64,000 nt of DNA from Thamnaconus septentrionalis (Eukaryota; Chordata; Actinopteri; Tetraodontiformes; Monacanthidae), in assembly GCA_009823395.1 (NCBI GenBank), contig CM020507.1, positions 8,982,001 through 9,046,000 of the forward strand, read 5' to 3'. Of this stretch, positions 48,529 to 63,633 are shown piece after piece. Each line of letters starts with the position of its first letter. Position 1 is the first letter of the stretch. The translations under genes were made by a program, and so were the position numbers. The notes beneath the pieces were generated by a model. The model searched no databases. It was not told the origin of the DNA and saw only the letters and a program-made list of their open reading frames with translations.

Positions 48529-51500
48529 TTTATTTATTTATTAATTTATTTATTTTGGAAGGCGGTCACTATTCCTCAATATAAGTGTTTTTCTGCTTTC
48601 ATTTGCTTCTCAACACTCTCTTACCTGCAGTATGGAGGGGGGAAAAATTGGTGGTCAGACGCTGTGTTCATCACATCTACACAATTTCTTGGACTTTTAT
48701 TATAAAAGGTTAAAAAATGCAATTGCCCTGTAAATGTTAGACGGTCACAGATTCGTTCCATCTATTGGGAAAGCCCTCGACGGCAGAGATCCGATCAGCC
48801 TTGACTGAGAACAGTGACGACAAGATTATTAAATGTGATAGCCGCTGCAAATGTTCTGCTCCTTTACCCAGCACTGTAATGAAAGAGAACCAAGGCATAA
48901 GATGATAATGATAACCCCGGTCAATGCCTGGCCAGTAAATTGCTATTTGTGCAGCAAATGAATGCATGTACTGTGTCACATTTGAGCACCTTGAGGATTA
49001 ATGTCTATGAATGATGATCAGAATAATTCCATCACCCTGTTAATAAATCATTTGCTGCTGCTTCCTGTATCTGGGCTAGATTAGTGAGGGGGGCTGGGGC
49101 CTGTGGGATGGGTGGAGGGGGGTTGGTGTTGCCATGGTAGCGCTAATGACACCACCCCATGTCCTGTTCGTCCTGGCCCTTTTGAAGTTACGAGTGCCGA
49201 AGCAAGTGGACAAAAATAAAACCTCTGATCTGTCGCTTTTGTGTGTTGTGAGGTCGTGTTCAATGTTTGATGTCTCTGACAGCGATTCGTGTGAAGGCAG
49301 CAATAAGGTGGCAAGCCGTTTGGCGTTTAACAGTTACAGCATCAAAACAAATTGGAACAAATGATAAAGATGTCGCCTACAATATGATTTTTAGGTGTAA
49401 ATTTCCGTGTTTTGATTGAGTTACTCGTTGACACAGCGAACAAGCTGGATGATGAGTTAACCATTTTCTATTTTTTTAATTACATTTCTTTTATCCTCAT
49501 TTGTAAGTTTATTGTCACTCACAGGTGTAGTTTGCTGCGTGAATATTTCCAGCAGAGTGGTTTTGTGCTATCTTGCACCTGTGACTGTGTATATTTTGTG
49601 ATAGCGTTAAAGAGACAGTAGCGCCCGTGAGTGTGAAGCTACTGTTTAGTCCTCAGGCAAAAACACGTTTTCAAAACTCAAAAAAGTATATTTTTTTAAT
49701 ATTTCATACATATGCATGATATTACTTAAATGCCTTGGGTGTGTGTTTGTGTGTGCGTCATTTTATGTCAATTGCGTACGGCACTTGAAGATCAAGACAA
49801 AGGGAGTGAATAGAATTCCAATCAATTTCACATCCTGTAAAGGATGTTGTTGTTGTCACCAATGTGAAAATGCTTGAAAGCCAATCAAAAGCTCCTCCAC
49901 GTAGTCGCATTGTACCTGCCGTTAACAGAGCCAGCGGCGGCCGGGTGGGCGTGCAGGCGGGCGGGTGGGCACGGCGTCGCTCGGCCTGCGGGGATGAGAT
50001 GCCTGAGGAGCGCCGGCTGCTGCTGCTGCGGAGAGAAGCTTAGAGCCATAGGCTGATTACTGATTACCGCAGGACTGCTGAGCATGCTAAAGCACACGGG
50101 GCTCAAGGTGGGCTGGGTCACTATGATTAAGGGAAAGTAAAGGTGGGTGTCGAGGATTGGAGAGTGACGGTAGCGAGAGGGCCGCTGAGACGCCCCCTCC
50201 GCCCCCCTTCCAGGAGGGAGAACTGCTGAGGTGGGCCGAGTGGAGCCATTCCAGGCTAAATCGTTGGCCGGACCCTGCACGCCCACGGAGGGAGGCTCAT
50301 TAGGGAAACGGCCCACTTTGTCTTTGAGGAAACGTGTCACGGAAAGGGCTCGCCGTGCACCAGGGGAGCATCGATGCGAGTGCCAGTCCGCTCGCACCCA
50401 AGTCCGACCTTGTTTTATAAAACGGCGGGAGACGCCAGGAGTGAGTCCTGTCGCTGTATCAGGAGTGATTCACTCCTCGGTCAGGGGAGGATGAGGTTGT
50501 TCGCAGTCATGGAGGGTTAGGGGAAAAAAACAAATGAAAATGTGCTTTGGTCAAGAAAACATGGGAGGGGAAAATGCTGAGTTTACCTTCTATCAGATAC
50601 GCATCTACTCTGTTATTAAATCCATTTGGTGTGCATGTTGTGCTGCTCCTCTGCTGTCCCCCCGAGGAGGCTCGCGGGTTTTATTGCCCGCCGTACTTAT
50701 TGTCGTGGCGTAACTGTCCAATCGCTCGGGGTGAGACCATAATGAAGTTGCCTTTTATTGGTTTAACAGTCAAAGTCAAAAGGCCAAGAGGTGTGTGTGT
50801 GTGTGTGACAGGGGGGAGGGTTGCGCTGTATAAGAGCAGGAAGAGGTCAGTGTTGGAATATAACCATTTTTTCCCACCAATCCACTCGCACCTCTTGCCA
50901 ACCATCAGAAGGATACAGAGCTTTGCAGGACTACACTGGTGTTCTCTGTATTGTATTGACATAATTAGCATGGAGTCTTTTTATGTACACTGAAAATAGA
51001 CGTTTGATTTGCCAAAACCTTTTTTTTTTCTTCCATTTCTGCTTATCCTTGCATTTTTATTGTCAATTACTTGCCATCGGATTTCTTTCTTTCTCTATTT
51101 TGCTTTTGTTTCAGAAGTTCTTTGAATTACCTTCTGTACAAACAAAACAAAACAAAAGCGTGCAAATAATTTTACTTCACGGCTTTTTGAGTGCAAATTG
51201 TAATTACTGTATTTTTGTTTCCCGCCAACAGATCCATTTAAATGTCAAATGCTGCCTTTGTGTTAGGTGAGTCATAACTTTGCTTCGTCGACGGAACAGA
51301 TCAGGCAGGTTTCAAGCGACAGATTTGTAAAACCGGATTACCCGGGAAGAAAAGCTGTCTGGAATATTAGAAAAGCCATTGAAATCATTAAAACACTACA
51401 ATATGAAAAGGGAATAATTATTTCCGTGGCGGTAATGAGCTGTGGGAGAAAGGTCACTCATTATATGTTGTGCAAACGGCTGCCTCGGAGAACAAGAGTC

Positions 51501-52348
51501 ATAAGGGGCCATTCAAGGAGGGCTGACCGATGACACGACACAATGAAATGCCACAGGAGAGGATCTCATGACCGACAACCTCCCTGCCACACCAAATCAA
51601 TAATCATTAACACCGTGGCTATGTAATGCTGATTACATACGAAGCATTTCAAAGAGTAGCCCTGAGTCACAAAAGGGGAGAAGTGGGAATTTTCGCCCTA
51701 ATCGATTGCACGTGACGTTTCCTGCGTCTTGCGCTCCGCCACTGCCTTTTCATTTACACTTTATTCGCGAGGAAAAACTGACGCGTCGGGCTAAACCGCA
51801 AAAGAGAGCTCGACAGCCGTCGCAAAACCGGTTTGTTATTTAACCTCGTCCCGCCTCCCTGCCATACGTTCTCACACCTATACATGCTCGCAGTGTATTG
51901 CTGCCAGGCAGGGAGGAATTACCAGAGATGTGCTTCAACTTGCCCAACAACATTCCCCAGAAACCATGGCAACCCCCACCAACCCCAACCCGCTATAACG
52001 AGTGTGCGCTTGTTGCATGTGTGTGTGTGTGTGTGTGTGAGAAGAGAGAGAGAGAAGAGTGTGTTTTGCTGCCTTTTAAATATCTCCAGTGCCCATCAGC
52101 CGGCACAGAGCCTGACTGACTGCACTTGCCCTCGCTGGAGCCACTCCACATCTTTCAGGAGATGAATAGGGTCAACCCTGCATGGCAACAATCTCCTCTT
52201 CCTTTGTGGCTCAGCGGGATCCTTAAAAGGAACCAGGAGGGCATAAAACTCATTCACTGTCTCACACACGCTCGCACGCTCTCGGGAGGGGGAGTGGAAG
52301 GGGAAGTGCAACGCAACCCCGAGCTGACCTTCCATTGAGTTAAGGTGC

Positions 52349-52377
52349 CCACCAACCAACCAACCAACCAACCAACC
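52349..52377. repeat. (ACCA)7 microsatellite
   Basis: Tandem accaaccaacca for about 29 bp. Confidence 0.93.
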
Positions 52378-53322
52378 TACACGCACAACACAGATGATAG
52401 ACGTTCAGGCCCTTTAGTCCTGAATCGAACTGCCGCCGCCGCCGCCGTCCAACTACATTTATCTGTAGCTTCACTCCCATGGCTGCTGAATCTCCATTAA
52501 CCCTGCAGCGTTTCCCCCCCACCGCAGCAGGGGGAAGACGGCTGAGGGTCAGTTTACACGTCTCTCTCCCTTCTCCTTCCCTCCTTCTCCTTAATTATTC
52601 ATACGCTATTACATCCTCTCAGGCCTCGGAGCCTGTGACCACCTTCACATGCAGGGCAAATTTCCAATATGAACCCGGTTAAGATCATATTACAGTTGGG
52701 ACGACGCCATGTAAACAGCAATTTGTACCCACCTCAACAAGCAATAACCGCATGTACACGTGCGGAGGCTCCCCAAACTTAACTCGGAATTCCCGAAACG
52801 CACGAGGAATATTCCTACTGGGGCTTTTACATTCAGCATGTGGCACATTTTCCGACGTGGGTTTATGGCTGTTGCGCTAGCGTGTCTGTAGCGTGTGTAA
52901 GCAAGTTTCATGCCTCTACTTGCCATGTCCTCATCTTCCATCGTTGAGCATTTGCGTGAAGCTGTGGAACAGCCCCCAAAAAATGGGACGAGGTGACATA
53001 AAGACAAAATAAAGACTTTCTCATTTTCTCGTAGGGAACCAGAGTTTGCAACGGAAAAACAAACAACCAGCGTTTCACCTCTACCATCAGCAGGACATGT
53101 CTCAGGCTTATAGCTGCTGTGAATGTAAACGCCTTATAAGGATTATTGTCTTAATGTATATGAAGGTGGTGAGGGAGTGGAGGGAGGTGGGGGGCGTCCT
53201 GGTAACTCTGTGGCCTCCTCAAGAAGCTCCAGCCAACTCATCCACTCACTGCGGCTTCCATTATCTCCTGGAAGGCACCAGACATGGACGGATCTGATTC
53301 CACAAGGCACCAGCTGGGGATG

Positions 53323-53368
<46 letters not shown>
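53323..53368. repeat. (CA)23 microsatellite
   Basis: Pure CA dinucleotide tract. Confidence 0.95.
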
Positions 53369-53371
<3 letters not shown>

Positions 53372-55869
53372 TGCATTCATTACACACAGCTTCTTCACAC
53401 CCCGCCCATCCGCCCAGCCTGCCTCTTAAAAGCATGCATTCTTAAGGAAGGCCGTACTTAACAATGCAGCCAAAATCGCTGCGTAAGCATCAGCATGGTA
53501 ATGGCGCCTTCATCAAGGGGGTCTGGCATGGCTCTCGTCTTAGGAAATCCACTCCTGGTGCTTTTAATCTGAAAAATGCCCCATTTAGTGTGTCCGTGTG
53601 GATTTTTTTCCACCCCTGAAGGTTCAGTGGCGTTCATGAATTGTGAACACTTTGAGAGCTATCAGGATAAATGTGCCACGGGTCGCTGAACGTTCAGACG
53701 CAGGAACAGTTCTCAAGATAATTTGCTGGAAAACAATTTTAAAAAAATGTTTAAGATAACAGTAAGTGGGGACATTAAGCACTTTAACTAATATACATGC
53801 TGGAAAACTTTGTCTATGTCTTGTTACAAATCCTGGGTCAACAAAACATTTATTGATAATAAAGCAAGAAGCGACCATTCACCACCACTGCTCCCTGGAA
53901 ACAAGGCTGCCACTGGCTTTCCTCCCACAATGCACTGCGGTGGCTGGGGGGCAGGGTGTAGCTTTCATCCTGTCGTGTCAAAGCCTTCACCTTTATTGCG
54001 CAGGTCACCACTGCCCTGCTTGCCCCAGATTCTTCTGTGTCTTTGAGCAAACAGAAAAGAGCAGCTGAGAAATAAAAGCAGAAGAACAGGCAGATTTTAT
54101 GAGTGAGTGAGAGCAAAAAGCGCAATACGACAAAATACAGAGGGGAAGGCAAGATTCAAGGGATTCAATTTTGTCCAATTACAACAGGGAGTGATGCGTA
54201 AAGCGACACAGTGAGCAAAGGGAGGGCGTTCGCCGGCCATTAAACCGCACGGTGGCCAGTCAGGAGGGGAGGGGACGATTAGCGCGCTGCGTCTGTGGCT
54301 AACATCAAGTAAAGACTGTTAGCGTGGAACCAACCTGCCGCAACAGTTCAACACTTCACACCGCGCCGTTCCAAATTACAAGAGGGAACCGTCACCTTTG
54401 TTTGCAGGTGAGAGAGAGAAGAACGCAAAAAGTCTGTGTTTCATCTCTCGTCTCATCTTGTCCGTCCGTGTCGCTAGCCGACCCGGCGTCTAATTAGCGG
54501 GAAAGGGAAGAGGAAGAGGAAGAGCGCTCTCTGAGAGTGAAAGGCGTGCGTCTCTCCACACCCGGTTCTTGATCATCTGGCCGGGTCGGACCTTCCAGCA
54601 ATCTTTAATCCCATCATTATTTCTCCTCCTCTTTGATAGCGAGGTGCGGTGTCAGAGGGCAGAGAGAGCCGGTTGCACCAGGGGGACACAGGCAGAGCCG
54701 CACAAAGCACATTGTGCTGCTTATATATATATATTTCTTCCCTATTGTGAATGCGCACGGCAGTGCGTAATGACTGTCACACTCATGCCATTAAATGAAC
54801 ATGTTTGTTTCCCCGTTGAGGAAGGCCGCAGCAGCAGCAGCAGCGGCAGCGGCAGCGAAGCGGTCGCTAATTTAATTGCTGCGCTTTCCCCCCTGGTAGA
54901 TAGTCTGCGCGACTGTAGCCGTAGCGCCAAGCGCACGTTTCACCGCGCACCAGCGTTAATATGCACACTCTGATTAACACCCAGAGTCGGCCAGTGAATG
55001 ATGAATTACCCGCAAGTTGTAATTTGCCCGCCGCGGAGGAGAATTAAAACCACAATGCAACCGCACACAGGCACACACACACACACACACACACAGACAG
55101 AGCGAGATAAACAAATTAGTACAAAAGAGGAGGAGATTAGAGAGTAAATGAGGTTAGCCATACACCACGACGCTGATTACTCCCAGACAGATACCTTCCT
55201 TTTCACTCGGCTTGTGATGTGTGTTGCCACGAAATAACAAACGGCAACAACAAACAGAAAAAATGACCTCCAGCTCAGAGGACACACAGTGTTGACAAAG
55301 TGGCTCCGCGTCTCCAGCCTGTTGTGAGGTAGCACTTGTTATTATTATCCCTTGATCTGTTAGTGTTTTCTCCCCATTAGCATAAATGCTACAGAAAAGG
55401 CCTTGAACAACACCTCTAAGGTGACAATATCCCCGTCTTGTTTGCTTTTATCTTACCGACACCTAAAATCCTCAAGTGTTTTCGCAAAATGCTTCAATCT
55501 AAATTGGACGACAACGTGGAAAACAAGAGAAAAAAAAACATTTATTTGGGGTGAGAAAATATTTGACTTTTTGGTTCGACGTTAAACCGAGTGATAATCA
55601 AGATGCTCTCAAACGGCTGGGTGGAGGCCTGTTGGAACTCTGCAGAACATGCACACAATCCTCAAGTAGCAGCAGTTTTGAACACTTGAAAACTATTCAA
55701 ATGAAATGCTTGAAAAGAATAGCGTTAAAACATGCATCAAATACAAGGACTGGCAATGTGGCAAGTGGTGAAGTGGCAAAGTTATAACAATGCCACTGTG
55801 AAAATAAGCCGTGTGAGAGGAGCAGAAGAGGAGAATTACATTCTTGTTTGAACAGAACTTGAATTAATC

Positions 55870-55971
<102 letters not shown>

Positions 55972-57964
55972 GTGAATCTTCACTTCCTGTTTAAAAGTAT
56001 TTTCAGATTTCAATTTTTCACTTCCATTTAAACAACAGACAGCCTCATGTCAAACTAGTGGACTACAGTTAAGAATTAAAGAAAAGGGTCTTCCCTAGCT
56101 GAGCATCAGTGGACGCACTCATAAATAATGCATTGTGCTTTCCAGATGACAGGGAAAGTTAACCGAAAGCTGCTCTGATTCCTGCAGAATAGACAAGAAA
56201 GCCTCAAACTGCCATCCGAACTGAATACCAACCCACACCACCACCACTCCATCCTCCCCTTCAACTGCCGAAAACACAGCCAGTCACACAGTCCCTCATT
56301 CGTATTTAGTGTTTAAATTGGGATAATGATGATAATGAGCATTATTAGTGAAATGGATTTCCTGGAGCACAATAATCCGAACTGTCCGTCACAAAGGAGG
56401 GGAAAAAGAAACTGGGCACTTTTTTTCCTCTCTTTAGCGCGAGAACAGTGCACTACAGCTTACAGTACTAGTTTGTAAATGAACTGGCATTAGCATGCTC
56501 TGAAAGGAGGGGAGCGCTGGGCCGAGGGGAGCAGGTGAAAATCTCACTTTGAATCATTTCTCCTCCCGCTCCGCCGCCATTGTTGCCCTCCTCACACATG
56601 GCAGAGGCGGAGAGAAAAGATCCTATTATCCCAGCTCAAGCCTGTTCTCCTCGTTTATCGTTTAAAGAGGGGGAAGAGAAGGGGAATATTCTGATGGAAA
56701 GCAGGGCCTCCGTGGCAGCCGAGCGGTTGTGTGCCAGCTGAAAAGGCTCTGCGGGCTGAAGCCGCAGCGGTGCCCACCACCTGCCGAGTCCTTTCTCCTT
56801 CATCTCTCCCTCTTGGCTGCCTGCTCTCCTTTTTTTCTCTCGCTCTGCCTTTCACTGTCAGCAGCGCTCAGTGACTCAGCAGTCCGAGTTCAATTCAGGC
56901 TGAGGCCTCGCCGAGTGAAAGCATAAAACAGACGCGCACAAAAGGCGGGTGGAAAAAAAAAAGATTCATTTCTTGAGTGGGAGAGTGAAGGGGGAAAAAA
57001 CAGTGAAAGAAGACGATGGAAACATAGGTAATGTATCTTGCTGAGCACTGAGAGGGTTGTGGGGAGGAGGTTTGCTGCACCTGGCTGCAGGGGGTCAGGA
57101 GTTTCACTTTTCCTCTACTGTTATAATTTTTAGTAATTTTCTTTTGAGTCTTCGGACTGGAATATTGAGGCAGGAAACCTGAATGACTAAAATGTTAGCG
57201 AACTTTTACTGGCACGACTCCAAGTCAACCTTAACTTTTAAGGCCTTGTTTTTTCTAAAATAACTTAAAGCAGAAGTTGAACTCTGTTGTTTATCCACAC
57301 CGTCTTTTCATGAGCGATCTTTCTCTATGTTCTCTGTGGTGCTAATGTTGTTAGCGAGCTACTGCTTCTGTAAACACGGCGTGCTCCAGGTGTTCTTCTT
57401 CCTCCGCCTTCAGGGAGTAAACTTACAGCGTCTCAACAGGCCTGGCATAGGTACTACATCGTTTCCAGTCGTTTTCAGCATATCTGTGTAAACAGGACTT
57501 TAAAAAAAAAAAAAAAAAAAACAGCTTTGTGTAAACGTGTTTCTTTTTTCTTTGAGAGCGTTTTTCGAAAATGTGTGATTTCACAAAAATAAATCTGTCT
57601 CTGTGTAAACTGAAATTTTCATGGGTGGCGAAGAAGGACGAAGAAGGTTCGTCGGGCTCGGCCTCAGAGAGAGGCAAAACGGGCCGAGCACCTCAAGGTT
57701 GTTCAGCTTGTTTTACATTAATTCCACCCGTGTTGATTCTGGCCTTGCTGGGGTGCTGTTCCGAAACACAGAACCTCCAACTCCCTCCACACTCCCCCCC
57801 TCTCCCTCCCACTCCCTGCACACCACGAGCAGACCCTGTGAATTTAAGATCAGGTATTGACGGTCAGAGTGTTCCCTCTCCCCCATCAATACTGATGGGT
57901 TATTGATGGAGTGGATGAATCCTTGTACTGCACCATCATGAGACAAGTACTGTCAGGGTTACAT

Positions 57965-57966
<2 letters not shown>

Positions 57967-58004
<38 letters not shown>
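57967..58004. repeat. (GT)n microsatellite
   Basis: GT repeat passing into gcgcgcacaca at its right edge, an alternating purine-pyrimidine tract. Confidence 0.93.
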
Positions 58005-58009
<5 letters not shown>

Positions 58010-58400
58010 CACAGGGGGGTAAAATTATGAAACTAGGTGAGAGCGAGGCGTCACATATATGTCTATACACTCATAAGGCGAAAAAAGGGAGAAAAAGGAG
58101 AAAATCAATGAAATGCTCCACAAATGGAGATTCAGTATGTACATTGCCTGGAGCGTTCCACTTTTGTGCCGACACACGTGTCTTCCCAGTGGGATGGGAT
58201 CCTCCTTCCCACCCTTTCCTGAGGAAGAAGCAGAAGGCGTGTGAGTGTGTGTGTGTGTGTGTGCGCGCGTGGGGTGCGCACGGTTAACTATGTGGATAGA
58301 AGGAACAGCCCCCACAGGCAGAACCGGGGAGATGAAACGACGCAAGCGTGAAGACGAGATGAAGTGCAGGGACCGGGCATGGACAGGACGGAGCTTCACA

Positions 58401-58436
58401 TGGTGGTGGTGGTGGTGGTGGTGGTGGTGGTGGTGG
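58401..58436. repeat. (GGT)n trinucleotide repeat
   Basis: About eleven GGT units followed by a G run. Confidence 0.95.
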
Positions 58437-61400
58437 GGGGGGGTCTGGGAGGTTGCAGCAGTGAATCAACATTTCCCCCGGATCTCCTCCGCGCTCCAGC
58501 AGGAGCAGCATCGGATAAAGGTTTTTTACACACAACCTTGGGCTCTGAGGAATTAATGCAATACATTGTTAATAATTAATGTGCATCAAAACATTGAAGA
58601 TATATGCACACATGGTCAGAATGCAAAATTCCACCTGTGGCTGATTCGATCTCTCTTGGGGGGGGGGGATTGGGTGGAGGGAGGGGCTTATCAACCTGCA
58701 GCAAACTTTGGACCAATAGAAAAATCTTTGCGGTTCATTTTATAATCTTTTTAAAAAAACATTTACCACTCTTAACTCAACATGATCGTGGAACATGTGT
58801 AACGTTTGCATAAAGAATACAGTATAGGGCTCTCAGTTGTTACTACTACACATAGCTCCTCAACCCCCTCGCGTCTCGGTCTTAATAAAACCGTGTTGGC
58901 AAGCGGTGCTCAAAGCCACAGATCATGAATATTTCACAGGACCAGTAAAGTACACTGCAGTAAGATGAGAACGTAGAAGGGATAAAACACACACACACAC
59001 ACGCTAACGGCAGTGCCAAGAGAAACAGTTCTCCCAAGAAGTTTGTGAGGGTGAAAATGTGATAAAAAAAAAAGAAGCTCGAATTAAAACTGAGGAAACA
59101 AAATCTGGTTTAATTCCAGTGCTCAATGAAAATAAGATTAAGAAAAAAAAGTGATAAAGTCAGAAAGGTGGAACTAAGACCATAGACATTTCTGAGGAGA
59201 GCAGCCAAACAGGTTGGCTGACTGCAAATAAATGAAAATTATGTAAAACTTTGCTGCTTATTTTGTTTTGTGCTTTTTCTCTTGATTGCCTGACATTAAG
59301 TAGAAACACTTCTTTCTGTCCAATGCCGAAAGCTTTGGACAGAAAGATGCATATGTGCTATTGGTTACTGTATCCGTATCATCAACCCTTGTTTATGGCC
59401 ACTGCAATTCTTTGAACAAATTTCATCCAAATATGTTGGTACAAGAGAGAGATGCAAGAGGTGCAACATTTTCTTTAGCAGTAAAAGTTTGAGTCGGTGT
59501 TGCGTGAATTAAACATTCTAAAATTCAAAAAGTGTAGTGAGAAAAATGTCGAACTATAGGACCGCAGAGCCAGTGACGAGCGTTCCTCTGCTCAATATCA
59601 CGATGACAAGAAGGGTCATCTGGCATTGAAGATAAAAGTGGGTGTGGGTCCCGTGTCTGTGTGTGTGTGTGTGTGCGCGCACACCGCGCTCGCTTCTAAC
59701 AGACGTTGTCCATCTCCCTCGCCCACCGTGGGCAGGCCAGGCATCTCTCGTCTACATTCCTCAGATTATGGAGGGCTATCTGAGACGAGCAGGGGCAAGC
59801 CTGGACCCACCTGGGCAGATCCTGGTGAATTCCTCTCATGCTCTCAGACCCAGTGGAATAAGAAAGAGGAGAAAGGAGGGAGCAGGTTCCCCCCCTTTTG
59901 TGCTCTTCACCAAGAATTTAAATGTGGCTCTTCTGCTGGAACCAAAAACAAACCCTTTACCGTCAATAAAGGAGGAGTCCCTCCCTGAAACTAGTAGACA
60001 CACACACACACACACACACACAACCAGGGCAGATCTTTGACCACGCTGTACCGACCCACCCTTACTCTCCTGCCATTGTGTTGACGTGGCGCTGATGGTG
60101 GAGGGGAGAGCAGGGCTCGGGTGGGGGAAGGCAGCAGCAGCAGCAGCAGCAGGGTAGGGCTATCGGCACCACGGCCATTGTTTTCTCGCTGACCCTCCCT
60201 CCCCCCCATTCAGGGTCGTTTAGCATGTGACACCTCTGGGGGCACAGTGCATCGCTAATGGCACCGAGTGCCAGTTTACCCCTGAGCCGGGGCCGAAGGG
60301 AGGGCATGGTGAAGGGGACGAGACAGGACGGACTGAACGGATTAAAAAAATCTGTCCAAGAGGAAAAGACGCAGAAGTAATTGCATTATCTGCGAATGGG
60401 TATCGGAGGGTAGGTGGGGGCTGATGTAGGAACACCACCAAAACTGGTCGGAGTGGGACCAATCTACCTGAGGAGCGTCCAAACACAAGTATGCGAGACC
60501 TGTGCAAGCGTGCGTTTTTACTTGAAGTGATGGCCGGGGCTCGAGAGGCCGTAGCCATGGGCATTCCAGCCTGGGCATCAAAAGGAATATGAGAAAGAGA
60601 CGGAGGGGGGTGGGGACTGTGAAGAGGCTGGGAGGGAGGGAGGGAAGAAAAAAAGAAGGTCCTGCAACTCCCACAGCTGAGTCTGTCCCTAATTGCAGGA
60701 GGTGGAGACCGCAGAGGAAATCCATTATAACACAGCTGGGCGAAAAGCTCATCAGGATATATATTTAATTCATTTAACCCAAATCCGCTATTCCTTTGCA
60801 CGTGTGGGTTTTACATCAAAGTCAGAATTTGCTTTCTGTCGCCGCTGCTGCAGGCGTTTAGGTGAAGACCAGCTTTTAAACTGAAAATATGCTCGAAAAA
60901 AACCCTCAGTGAGTTGCTTTGGTTGGTAGTGGGACAATCATTTGACTCAAGTAATGAAGCTCAATAGTACAATTTAAGCACTGAGCACTGAAATTAGAAA
61001 ATTAGAAATTAGAAATTAGCATTTTCACTGCATTTAATTTTTGGAAATGTGTTAAATCTTCTTACTTTGCATGGCCGTTGCTCTCGGAAGCAGCAGTGTG
61101 GCAAACGCAATCAGTCTACAGCTGCAATGGTGGCAAAGTCTAATTCAAATAAAAACCATGACAACCATAGGAGTGAGCCAGATTGCTTTAAATTCATAGC
61201 ATAAATGCTGATAAGTCGTCAGCCCTGCAAAATTGACACACTCTCTAAGGAGACGTTTTGGAGGCATTGCAAGCTGGTTCATTGGTTTAAAGAGAGCCAA
61301 GAGTTATCAGCTAACTGCTTTGCCCTCAGTGCAGCCCCCAATAATCAATAACGCATCACATGCAGAGGTTTTCATACATTACAACTATGGTTTGATACTT

Positions 61401-61734
61401 TTTGGTAAACAGATTTCATAAAGACCCACCAAACAACCTTTAAGTCTATTCTTCTGCAGCTTGCCTGCATGCTGGCTTCAACTGTCAACAGCACCTCATT
61501 TTACAGAGCCGCAATGCAAATAGTATGTGCCATGCTAATGGAATGCACACAAATAAGCCCGGAGGCGAACTGTGCAAGAGTGGTAATACCAGAAAAGAGG
61601 CGCGCTTGGCATTAGTCGTTATCTGTAAGCAGGATCACTGGCGCAAAACTACCAGTTACATCTGTTGTTTTCTAGGGCGGAAAAAGAAGAGAGTCACCAA
61701 AGTCATGGTTTTCAATCAAGCTTTTAATGAAAAG

Positions 61735-62503
61735 ATCATAAAATAACAGTTTATTTTTTTTCCTCACTGCTGTACATTAAGACTGCAAGGTTGTGAGTGC
61801 TGAGGTCAGCTGTATTACACTTTTATGACACTTTGAGTTTGCGAGCCCCTCTGCTATGCACGGCGGTGGCTCCGACCTGAATTCGAGTTCTCAAGAGTGG
61901 ATATTTAAAAAGGAAAAAAAAAAAAAAGGAGAAAGCCCAGCCCAGGTGCTGCCCAAAGCCACGTAAAGGGTCACCGAAACACACGAAGTGGGGGAGAGTT
62001 TGGTTCCCGAGTCTAGACGGCGGCGTTTGCACAACTGGAGACACTCATGCCGGCAAAACTGCACCTGGGGTGTGTACACCTTAGCGTGTGTAGTGTATTT
62101 GCAAAAGAGGAGGGGTCGTCGACCTTTTAATTATTCAACAGTAAAGACCCTACACGTCCATTCCGGAGCCCCTCGCAGATCCTGATACATTATTGAGAGG
62201 CTCTTCCTGAAGGGAGCAAAACCAAAGAGCAAGCTGGACCGAGCCCACTAATCAACTCTCCGAGCACTACTTTTCATTTTAGCAGCTAGTCTTTGCAAGA
62301 TCGCAGTGCACCTCGCCGCGACAGCGGGTGGCCGTGACTCGCCGAGAGATGGGAATGAAAAAAGTAATAAAGTCACAAACGTGACGCTTCCGACTCCATG
62401 TCAGACGTTATTTGCTTACAGATGGACGGCAGAGAGGAGGTGTAACTGGTAGGAAGTAATGGCAAGATAGAACATTTCTGTAAACACTGATAGGTTTGAG
62501 GTA

Positions 62504-62567
<64 letters not shown>

Positions 62568-63602
62568 CGTAAAAAATGTTTTTATTTCACTACTGACCAA
62601 CGTCACTGGGGGTACAGTAAATACTGACGCGAGATGGAATACAGTTGCCTGCACAATATAATTACACAGGGGTCAAAAGGCTAAAGCAGGGGGTCTGGTG
62701 CATCTGAGATAAAGCGAGGGACGATAAAGCTTAGACACACTTTAATGGCCAGGGAGGCCAATTTAAAACTGGCTTTGGTTTAGTCTGCCGAGGTCTGGAG
62801 GAGCATGTTCGTAATAACTAGACAGACCAGCCCCTTCACCGTACAAAATGCCAACAAAATACAGCAGGCGATCAGCGTAGGAGTGACTACAGTCTCTCAG
62901 TCGCGTTTCCTGCTTTTGTATATTTCATTTTTAAAGCTTTTGTAACACTGCATAATGATATGAGACTCCAGAAACACACGTGGAAGTGGTGATGAGGTAA
63001 GAAGAGAAAGACAAAGAGTAAACTATCAGCCGAAACGGGAACTGATATGAGAGCGCCTGGGTCTTTCTAGAGGCTTTGAAAAAACATACAAAGTGCACTT
63101 AGTAAAGCTATCTCACCCAATGTTTCTAAAAAAAAAAAACCCTTCACTAGACTGAGTGACGTGAACAAAGAGGACAAGAAGAGATGAAATGGTGATGGTT
63201 TGAGACGATAATGCGACACAGCTCACGGAGGGGGACGCCGTTGTGCGAGCGTAGATGTTGGTGATGTGCGTGTTTCTGCTTTGTGTTTCTGAATGGCAGC
63301 AGCGTGGCAGCACCCAGGCAGAGCAAGCTTAAAATAAAACTTTAAAAAAAAAAAAAAAAAATACAGTAGGCAGGTCACAGCATCCAGCCCCTGTCCACAG
63401 ACACACATGAGGTCAAAGTTCACTTCCTCTAGTGTGTGGTCATTTAGTGAGAACTCAAGAAGACACAGGAGAAAAAAAAAAAAACACCCAGAGAGAATTA
63501 CATGAAATAAAAAGAGTTTTGGGTATAACTGAGAAAAAAAAAATATCAAATGCCATTGACCATTTTCTTAAAGTTGGGAAAAGGAGAAAAAAATCAATTC
63601 TG

Positions 63603-63633
<31 letters not shown>

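Larger units (their letters stand above)
48529..55869. other. Intergenic, partly repeat-poor; candidate regulatory DNA
   Basis: No gene recognised. Simple repeats: (ATTT)n at about 48528-48555, GT near 50791-50808 and 52018-52039, (ACCA)n at 52349-52377, (GCC)n near 52432-52447, (CA)n at about 53323-53368 and 55071-55094, and a CAG/CGGCAG run near 54826-54856. Between these, 49.8-50.5, 51.2-51.8, 52.1-52.3, 52.6-53.0 and 54.2-55.1 kb look single-copy, with many homeodomain-type TAATTA/TTAATT cores. Function is inferred only. Confidence 0.4.

Noticed and set aside
54826..54860. CAG/CGGCAG run as a polyglutamine-type coding repeat
   Set aside because: Any reading frame is short and lacks splice sites or flanking conserved sequence.
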